64,000 nt of DNA from Flavobacterium tibetense (lineage in GTDB: Bacteria; Bacteroidota; Bacteroidia; Flavobacteriales; Flavobacteriaceae), in the NCBI RefSeq assembly GCF_003293845.1, contig NZ_QLST01000010.1:1-64000 (forward strand). Reading direction: 5' to 3'. The first letter of the stretch is position 1. Every line of letters starts with the position of its first letter. Under the pieces are notes generated by a model. It did no database searches. It saw only the letters and a list, made by a program, of their open reading frames with translations, and was not told the DNA's origin. A program made the position numbers and the translations under genes. Positions 58,511-64,000 of this stretch are shown here, one piece after another.

Positions 58511-60400
58511 ATGTTAGAAGAAAAGCATGATAACCTGCAAGAAGCAGATGGACAAATTCAAGAGTCGGAAATGGAACAAGTTGTAGTTGAAAATCAATCG
58601 GCACAAGATGCTATTGATCATTCCAATGCAGAAGAAAGTGAAGACGACTCTGTACAAGACAAACACGAAATCCCAATGTTGGATTACGAAACGCTTTCGA
58701 TGGAAGAACTAGCTGATGAATTACAAAAGTTAGTCCAACAACACAAAGTCATGGCCATTAAAGACCATGTGGAAGAAATTAAAAAAGCGTTTTTAAATCA
58801 CTTTCACCACTTTATGGATGAAAAACGTGAAGAATTCAACGAAAACAATACCGATGAAAATGCGGAATTTGAATACCATTTCCCGCTAAAAAATAAATTT
58901 GATGCTATTTACGATGAATATAAAACGCAACGTAATCAGCATTACAACCAATTACAAAAAAACTTAAAAAACAATTTGACTTACCGTAGTGAGTTAATTG
59001 AAGAGTTGAAAAACCTTGTTGATGGAACAGATGAAACACTGAGCATCAACGATATGTTCAAAAAAGCAAACGACATTAGAGAACGTTGGAAAAATGCAGG
59101 TGCTATTCCACGTGATAAATACAATATTGTTTGGAACAATTACCATTTTCACATTGAGCGTTTTTACGATTTAATGCATTTGGACAAAGAAGCCCGTGAT
59201 TTGGATTTAAAAAATAATTTAGACCAAAAACTAGCGATTATTGAACGTGCCAAAATTTTATTGAACGAAGAAGATGTAATGAAAGCATTCCGTGAATTGC
59301 AATTGTTACACCGCGTTTGGAAAGAAGAAATTGGTCCTGTTGATAGAGAACATCGTGAAACCATTTGGAATGAATTCAGTGAAATTACCAAGCAAATGCA
59401 CGACAAACGCGAAGCCTATTTCGGACAAGCGAAAGAACGTGAAAATGAAAATTTAGCGAAGAAAAATCAAATTATTGCTCAAATTATTGCATTGGGCGAA
59501 GAAAAAATCAATTCGCATAACGGTTGGCAAGGACAAATTAAAAAAATGGAAGCTTTAAGAGACTCGTTCTTCAAAGCTGGAAAAGTGCCTTCTGAAGTAA
59601 ACGAAGCTACTTGGGCTAACTTTAAAAATGCGGTGCGTTCGTTCAACAGCAATAAAAATGCGTTTTACAAAGACATCAAACACGAGCAACACGAGAATTT
59701 AACAAAGAAAATGGCGTTGGTAGAAAAAGCCAATGCATTAAAAGATAACGAAGATTTTCAAGCGACAACGCCAATCATGAAGCAAATTCAAGAAGATTGG
59801 AAGAAAATTGGTCACGTTCCAAGGAAAAATTCGGATAAGATTTGGAAAGAATTCAAAGATGCTTGCAACCACTATTTCGATAGAATGCATGCGGTTAGAA
59901 ATTCGGAAAGCAATGAAGAAATTGCAGCTTTTGACAAGAAAAAAGAATTTTTAGACCAATTGAAAGACTTCACGTTATCTGGCGACCACAAAACTGATTT
60001 AGATGCTATTAAAGGTCATATTGAAGCGTGGAAAGCTATTGGAAGAGTGCCATTTAATCGTCGTCATATTGAAGGGAAATTCAACAAAATATTAGATGCA
60101 TTATTTGACAAGTTGAGTTTATCTAAAAAAGACACTGAAATGATGCGTTTTAGTGCTAAAATTGACCAATGGGTTGAAAACGAAGACGGAAGATCCATTG
60201 AAAAAGAGCAATTCTTTATCAGAAAGAAAATTGACGAAGTTCAAAATGAAATTTTCCAATTAGAAAACAACATTCAGTTCATTAGCAGTAGTTCGAAAGG
60301 CGAGAATCCATTCATCAAAGAAGTTCAGAAAAACATCGAACGCCACAAAGAAGACTTGAAATTGTGGAAAGAAAAATTAAGCAAATTAAGAGAAATATAA
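58511..60400 (+). CDS. DUF349 repeat protein
   Basis: The 629-aa product starts with an acidic, Gln/Glu-rich 70-residue segment and is then almost entirely alpha-helical, with about five DUF349 repeats, each having a central tryptophan pair region such as RERWKNAGAIPRDKYNIVW, HRVWKEEIGPVDREHRETIW, EDWKKIGHVPRKNSDKIWKE and EAWKAIGRVPFNRRHIEGKF. The C-terminus is a coiled coil (NEIFQLENNIQFI ... DLKLWKEKLSKLREI). DUF349 proteins are widespread in Bacteroidetes; the function is unknown, perhaps ribosome- or chaperone-related. No signal peptide is present. Confidence 0.92.
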   Translation: MLEEKHDNLQEADGQIQESEMEQVVVENQSAQDAIDHSNAEESEDDSVQDKHEIPMLDYETLSMEELADELQKLVQQHKVMAIKDHVEEIKKAFLNHFHHFMDEKREEFNENNTDENAEFEYHFPLKNKFDAIYDEYKTQRNQHYNQLQKNLKNNLTYRSELIEELKNLVDGTDETLSINDMFKKANDIRERWKNAGAIPRDKYNIVWNNYHFHIERFYDLMHLDKEARDLDLKNNLDQKLAIIERAKILLNEEDVMKAFRELQLLHRVWKEEIGPVDREHRETIWNEFSEITKQMHDKREAYFGQAKERENENLAKKNQIIAQIIALGEEKINSHNGWQGQIKKMEALRDSFFKAGKVPSEVNEATWANFKNAVRSFNSNKNAFYKDIKHEQHENLTKKMALVEKANALKDNEDFQATTPIMKQIQEDWKKIGHVPRKNSDKIWKEFKDACNHYFDRMHAVRNSESNEEIAAFDKKKEFLDQLKDFTLSGDHKTDLDAIKGHIEAWKAIGRVPFNRRHIEGKFNKILDALFDKLSLSKKDTEMMRFSAKIDQWVENEDGRSIEKEQFFIRKKIDEVQNEIFQLENNIQFISSSSKGENPFIKEVQKNIERHKEDLKLWKEKLSKLREI

Positions 60401-60414
60401 AAATTAACCTAAAT

Positions 60415-60438
60415 AATCCCGAGTGAAAGCTTGGGATT
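60415..60438 (+). terminator. Hairpin directly before the gene at 60449
   Basis: AATCCCGAG pairs with CTTGGGATT (one G-U pair) around a TGAAAG loop. It has no good T run. It lies 14 bp after the DUF349 stop and 10 bp before the next ATG, so it may be a weak terminator or limit ribosome access. Confidence 0.5.
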
Positions 60439-60448
60439 TAATTATTTT

Positions 60449-61360
60449 ATGAAAAAAGCACTATCTATTTTATTTTTTGTAATTATCAATTACTCATTTG
60501 GACAAATCAATTATGAAGAATCTACATTTCAAGCAATTACATTTTGGGATTTAAAAGAAAAACAAAATTATGATATAACAATTTCTCAATATAGAATTGT
60601 AAAAAACGATTCTATCTTAAAAAATAAAATCAAATATCAGGTTGAAATTATAGTTATAGATTCAACAGCTAAAAATTATGAAATAGAGTGGCACTTTAAA
60701 AATTTCGTTACTACAAGTAATAGTAAAATAAAACAAGAAATTGATAAAATTTATGAAGGAATAAAAATTAAATACAAGACTGATGAATTAGGTGTATTTG
60801 AAAAAATAACTAATTTAGAATCCGTTAGAAAACAAATTCAAAAGAAATTGGATAACATTAAAAAAGAAAACAAATCACTTTCAGATTTAGGTTCTGATTT
60901 CACTAAGTTGGAATTTTTTCTTAAAAATAAAAATTCGTTGGAAAATTTATTTGCTAAAGATATTAACCAATTTCATTATTTTCATGGGGTTGCATTTGAA
61001 TTAAATGAAAGTCAAAGTGCTAAAATGGAAGTACCAAACCTTTTGGGAGGAAAACCTTTTGATGCAGACATAACATTTGAAATGACTGATATCAATTCGG
61101 AATATGAATTTGCAGTTTTAAGAATGGAACAAGTTGTAAATAGTGTAGAATTGAAAAAATCTGTAATAGAGTTCCTTAAAAAAACTAGAGGTTATAAAGG
61201 TGACTATATATTAGAAGAATTAAAAAACGAAATACGGATGGCTACTTCTATGCACAATACAGGTTGGCCAATTTATTCCTCTCATATTGTTGATATTAAT
61301 TTAGGCGACGAACAAACAGTTGAAATCAGAGAGATTGAATTAATTGTTGATGAAAACTAA
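60449..61360 (+). CDS. Secreted protein of unknown function
   Basis: I take the ATG at 60449 (MKKALSILFFVIINYSFGQ), a clear signal peptide, giving 303 aa; the TTG start at 60431 would fall in the hairpin. The product is rich in Lys, Ile and Asn, with strands such as EVEIIVIDSTAKNYEIEWHF-like IIVIDSTAKNYEIEWHF and KIKYKTDELGVFEKITNLES, a predicted helix-rich middle, and C-terminal TVEIREIELIVD. I recognise no family with certainty. It is followed 5 bp later by another unknown gene, probably in the same operon. Confidence 0.75.
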   Translation: MKKALSILFFVIINYSFGQINYEESTFQAITFWDLKEKQNYDITISQYRIVKNDSILKNKIKYQVEIIVIDSTAKNYEIEWHFKNFVTTSNSKIKQEIDKIYEGIKIKYKTDELGVFEKITNLESVRKQIQKKLDNIKKENKSLSDLGSDFTKLEFFLKNKNSLENLFAKDINQFHYFHGVAFELNESQSAKMEVPNLLGGKPFDADITFEMTDINSEYEFAVLRMEQVVNSVELKKSVIEFLKKTRGYKGDYILEELKNEIRMATSMHNTGWPIYSSHIVDINLGDEQTVEIREIELIVDEN

Positions 61361-61365
61361 TTAAT

Positions 61366-61905
61366 ATGTCAACAACTCATCACATTAAAATAACAGATAT
61401 AACTGAAAGTGATTTAATTACCATTATTTCAGATTTAGCAAACTTATATCAAGACTCAGGATTTACCAAAACTATCAGCATTTACCGAAAAAAAGGTAAT
61501 CCAGAAATTTACTCGCTCATATTTAGTGAATCTCCTGATTTTGAAAGATTCTGTTATTTTATTAATTATTTACGCTATCCCGAATCGATAAAAGAATTGA
61601 ATCCAAAAGTAAAAGGATACATTCATAAAAGTTTAATTCGTGAATCAGGTGATTTTAAAATCGGAGAATGGTTTCAAGTATTTGTTCCTGAAAATGATTC
61701 TAAATATAATGTAGTACATTTCATTAACGAACAAAATCAATTATTTGAATATGATTTTGGAGGTCAAATAAACAATTTAGGAAACGGGCTATTTAAAAAA
61801 GATGTTTTTTACATTGATGATTATCATTTCATAACAGACATCTATTCTGAAAAGTCGTTTAATGAAAATTTTCAAGAAATTAAACCTTGGTGGAAATTTT
61901 GGTAA
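61366..61905 (+). CDS. Hypothetical cytoplasmic protein
   Basis: The 179-aa product has no signal peptide or membrane segment. It shows a ferredoxin-like start (HHIKITDITESDLITIISDL), FCYFINYLRYPESIKE, and a beta-rich end with KDVFYIDDYHFITDIYSEKS and a C-terminal PWWKFW. I see no family. It begins 5 bp after the secreted protein gene. AT-rich composition like that of its neighbour suggests that the two arrived together. Confidence 0.72.
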   Translation: MSTTHHIKITDITESDLITIISDLANLYQDSGFTKTISIYRKKGNPEIYSLIFSESPDFERFCYFINYLRYPESIKELNPKVKGYIHKSLIRESGDFKIGEWFQVFVPENDSKYNVVHFINEQNQLFEYDFGGQINNLGNGLFKKDVFYIDDYHFITDIYSEKSFNENFQEIKPWWKFW

Positions 61906-62173
61906 GTAACATTTGATTTTCTACTAATCGAATCGTCAAAATAGTTTTAAGGAATTACAAACAAAAAAACGTAAAATTTTTTCTTCAAAGCTTTTATGTT
62001 TTGAAATATTTAGCAGCTTTGAATTTAATAACTTCGTTGAATCTTCGATTTCAGCATGACAAACTGAGTGGAAAAACTTTGTGTACTTAGTGCCTTCTTT
62101 GTGTTCCTTGTGGTTAAAAGAGATGCTTCCAGCATGACATACTAAACGCAAAAACTGAGACTGAGACTGAAAA
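61906..62173. repeat. Intergenic DNA with dispersed repeat remnants
   Basis: No convincing gene is seen. It contains ACTTTGTGTACTTAGTGCC with CTTTGTGTTCCTTGTGGTT (62076-62115) of the dispersed GCCAC/GTGGC family, two AGCATGACA sequences (TTCAGCATGACAAACTGAG and TCCAGCATGACATACT), and a GAGACTGAGACTGA tract just before the mazG end. Confidence 0.65.
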
Positions 62174-62947
62174 CTACAACTTCTTCGCTTCTTCCCAAAA
62201 AACATCCATTTCTGCCAATGTCATATGCATTAAGGGTTTGCCTAATTCGTTGGCTTTGCTTTCTAAATATTGGAAACGTTTGATAAATTTTTTATTAGTG
62301 TGTTCTAAAGCGTCTTCTGGGTTTACTTTTAAGAATCTGGCGTAATTGATCATGGAGAATAAAACATCCCCAAATTCGGCTTCTATTTTATCTTGATTAC
62401 CCGATTGTACCTCAGCTTGGAGTTCGTTTAACTCTTCTTGTACTTTTTCCCAAACTTGGTGCGGTTCTTCCCAATCAAATCCAACGCCTTTAACTTTATC
62501 TTGAATGCGACTTGCTTTTACTAACGCTGGCAAACTTTTTGGGACACCTTCCAAAACCGATTTTTTGCCTTCTTTTAGTTTTAGTTTTTCCCAATTTTGC
62601 TTAACTTCTTCTTCGTCTGCCACCACCACATCACCATAAATATGCGGATGACGATCAATTAATTTATCACAAATAGAATTGGCAACATCAGCAATGTCAA
62701 AAGCATTAGTTTCGCTACCAATTTTTGCATAAAAAACAATATGCAACAATACATCGCCCAACTCTTTCTTGATTTCCTGCAAATCGTTGTCTAAAATAGC
62801 ATCACCTAATTCGTAAGTTTCTTCAATCGTCAAATGACGCAGACTTTCTAGCGTTTGCTTTTTATCCCAAGGACATTTTTCGCGTAAATCGTCCATGATA
62901 TCTAAAAGTCGGTTGAAAGCTTGTAGTTGCTGTTGGCGTGTGTTCAT
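62174..62947 (-). CDS. mazG: Nucleoside triphosphate pyrophosphohydrolase MazG
   Basis: MazG hydrolyses (d)NTPs to monophosphates and is linked to stress response and ppGpp level. The start at 62947 (MNTRQQQLQAFNRLLDIM) gives 257 aa, the usual length; the longer frame to 62998 starts inside a palindrome. The two MazG domains are visible: LREKCPWDKKQTLESLRHLT with EETYELGDAI and ELGDVLLHIVFYA (first set of acidic metal ligands), and VQEELNELQ ... EFGDVLFSMINYARF (second set). It is downstream of the DUF5606 gene, on the same strand but behind a terminator. Confidence 0.93.
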   Translation of the reverse strand: MNTRQQQLQAFNRLLDIMDDLREKCPWDKKQTLESLRHLTIEETYELGDAILDNDLQEIKKELGDVLLHIVFYAKIGSETNAFDIADVANSICDKLIDRHPHIYGDVVVADEEEVKQNWEKLKLKEGKKSVLEGVPKSLPALVKASRIQDKVKGVGFDWEEPHQVWEKVQEELNELQAEVQSGNQDKIEAEFGDVLFSMINYARFLKVNPEDALEHTNKKFIKRFQYLESKANELGKPLMHMTLAEMDVFWEEAKKL

Positions 62948-62967
62948 TTTCGTTTTAATTATTTGAC

Positions 62968-62996
62968 GTATAGACAAGCCAATGGCTTGTCTATAC
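62968..62996. repeat. Perfect palindromic element upstream of mazG
   Basis: GTATAGACAAGCC pairs with GGCTTGTCTATAC (13 bp, perfect) around an AAT loop. A near copy occurs upstream of purA (50466-50486), so it is a dispersed element. It could be a REP-like repeat, or a binding site or hairpin. Confidence 0.9.
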
Positions 62997-63020
62997 AAAA
63001 TTGATTTAATACGTAAAAAT

Positions 63021-63049
63021 AAAAAATCCCACGTGGAAAACGCAGGATT
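63021..63049 (-). terminator. Terminator after the DUF5606 gene
   Basis: On the minus strand AATCCTGCGT pairs with ACGTGGGATT (two G-U pairs) around a TTTCC loop, followed by a T run; it lies 22 bp after the stop codon. Confidence 0.8.
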
Positions 63050-63070
63050 GGTATATAAATTTCTTTTGGC

Positions 63071-63499
63071 TTATTCAGCCGCTGGAGTCTCTTCTTTTTC
63101 TTCTTTAGATAAAGCTTCTAATGTTACAAAACCTTTTGGTTGTAAAATATTATACCAATTCAATATTTTTTTAATATCAGAAGTGTATACTCTATCTTCA
63201 TCAAACTCTGGAAGTATCTCACGGAAATAGGTTCTGATTTTCGCTTCGTCTTCTTTATGAGATAAAGCTGGACCATCATTTTCTTTGGTAGCAATAGCTT
63301 TCAAAACTTCAGATAAACGCACTTCTTCAGTGTAAGTGTACACCGCGATTTCAGATAATAAACTCACATTACTTCTTAAACCCACCGTGATTTTTTTTCC
63401 ATCTAATAAAGATTCCGCTACGAAACCTGTACGTGTTTGAATTTTTAATTCATATAATCCTGGTTTGCCAGAAATGGCTAATATTTTTTGAATACTCAT
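63071..63499 (-). CDS. DUF5606 family protein
   Basis: The 142-aa product begins MSIQKILAISGKPGLYELKI, with FVAESLLDGKKITVGLRSNV and SEIAVYTYTEEVRLSEVL, and continues into a helical half (RTYFREILPEFDEDRVYTSD). This matches a Bacteroidetes-specific family (DUF5606, by recollection); its function is unknown. The order def - this gene - mazG is common in flavobacteria. It has a good promoter of its own and a terminator. Confidence 0.85.
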   Translation of the reverse strand: MSIQKILAISGKPGLYELKIQTRTGFVAESLLDGKKITVGLRSNVSLLSEIAVYTYTEEVRLSEVLKAIATKENDGPALSHKEDEAKIRTYFREILPEFDEDRVYTSDIKKILNWYNILQPKGFVTLEALSKEEKEETPAAE

Positions 63500-63521
63500 A
63501 ACTTGTTTTTATTAAGGTTGG

Positions 63522-63552
63522 CAAATATATATTTTTAAATTTCAAATTTCAA
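63522..63552 (-). promoter_or_regulatory. Promoter of the DUF5606 gene (TTG-N20-TATATTTG)
   Basis: On the minus strand, TTG at 63552-63550 and exact TATATTTG at 63529-63522 are 20 bp apart; the -7 box is 22 bp before the start. The surrounding gap holds an imperfect inverted repeat (AAATTTCAAATTCC at 63544-63557 and its complement near 63595-63608). Confidence 0.65.
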
Positions 63553-63627
63553 ATTCCAAATTCCAAAAAACTCTTAAATTTTACTTCAAGTATTGGAATT
63601 TGAAATTTTGCTATTGGAATTTCACTC

Positions 63628-64000
63628 TTATCTTCCTTTTTTGCTAAGAAATTTCATTCTATAATCAGGAAAAGCTTTACCTTCCATAATATTCATTAAT
63701 TTTTTCCCAATTAATTTTTTCTTCAACATCGACAAATGATCGGTAAATAAAATTCCTTCGATGTGATCGTACTCGTGTTGAATTACGCGTGCAATCAAAC
63801 CATTATAGACTTCTGTTTTCTTATTGAAATCTTCATCAAAATATTCAATAGTTATAGTATCATGACGAAAAACATCTTCGCGTACATCTGGAATACTCAA
63901 ACAACCTTCATTGAATCCCCAAATATTACCTTCTTCTTTGATGATTTTAGCATTAATGAATGTTTTCTTGAACTCTTTCATTAAAGCAGCTTCTTCTTTG
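63628..64000 (-). CDS. def: Peptide deformylase, C-terminal part (cut by right edge)
   Basis: The enzyme removes the formyl group from the N-terminal methionine of new proteins. The frame is open to the window edge; codons upstream of the internal Met at 63981 read KEEAAL and join naturally to MKEFKKTFINAK, so this Met is not the start. The metal motifs EGCLSIPDVR (cysteine ligand) and QHEYDHIEGI (two histidines and catalytic Glu) are present; the first motif (GxGLAAPQ) lies outside the window. About 124 of roughly 190-200 residues are seen. Confidence 0.93.
   Translation of the reverse strand, partial: KEEAALMKEFKKTFINAKIIKEEGNIWGFNEGCLSIPDVREDVFRHDTITIEYFDEDFNKKTEVYNGLIARVIQHEYDHIEGILFTDHLSMLKKKLIGKKLMNIMEGKAFPDYRMKFLSKKGR

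Noticed and set aside
61936..62205. Minus-strand open frame between the unknown gene and mazG
   Set aside because: It is built from dispersed repeat sequence and simple tracts, overlaps mazG, and shows no signal peptide or family.

Overview
The window comes from a low-GC member of the Bacteroidota, most likely a Flavobacterium or close relative in the Flavobacteriaceae. Evidence: a protein with a C-terminal type IX secretion (T9SS) type B sorting domain, a GldH-like lipoprotein, a giant repetitive secreted adhesin, a SecD-SecF fusion, almost no Shine-Dalgarno sequences, and repeated promoter motifs of the Bacteroidetes kind (TTG, 19-20 bp, TAnnTTTG). No tRNA, rRNA, CRISPR array, prophage or insertion sequence was recognised.

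Layout. 1-5886: a minus-strand operon of a small secreted protein and the N-terminal part (about 1,820 residues) of an adhesin that runs off the left edge; it carries 14 tandem repeats of exactly 237 bp (79 aa). 6034-10174: folE, a candidate structured RNA element, cysS, yidD and lgt. 10187-17723 (minus): GldH-like lipoprotein, secDF, then a gyrB / outer-membrane-protein / mdh operon. 17905-24132 (minus): a GreA/GreB-like protein, a beta-barrel protein, an unknown protein and a 1,004-aa TPR protein. 24324-32770: ftsE followed by a surface-polysaccharide locus on both strands (four glycosyltransferases, FdtA-like isomerase, FdtB-like aminotransferase, FemAB/GNAT-like protein, Wzx-like flippase). 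32881-34671: a T9SS type B cargo protein. 34675-42225: an RDD / SpoIIM / DUF4129 / DUF4350 / MoxR / DUF58 membrane-associated cluster. 42304-46628: two amidohydrolase-family secreted proteins. 46767-54890: SpoU-type methyltransferase, Rel/Spo ppGpp enzyme, Fur-family regulator, purA, an OstA-like LPS-transport protein and a class III aminotransferase. 55164-61905: TPR protein, DUF368 (PopT-type) transporter, aroE, DUF349 protein and two unknown genes. 62174-64000 (minus): mazG, a DUF5606 protein and the C-terminal part of peptide deformylase, cut by the right edge.

Much of the window concerns the cell envelope: secretion (secDF, yidD), lipoprotein maturation (lgt), undecaprenyl-phosphate recycling (DUF368), LPS transport (OstA), polysaccharide synthesis and export, and T9SS-exported surface proteins. 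The rest is core metabolism and information processing. Intergenic DNA holds several dispersed repeat families: a palindrome around AGACAAGCC, GCCACnAAG/CTTnGTGGC sequences, and simple-sequence tracts. Some gene starts were moved inward from the longest open frame using promoter positions, signal peptides and family alignments. No clear new defence or mobile system is visible. The best leads are the homogenised adhesin array, the folE-cysS structured element, the MoxR/SpoIIM/RDD cluster and the amidohydrolase pair with two degenerate metal sites.
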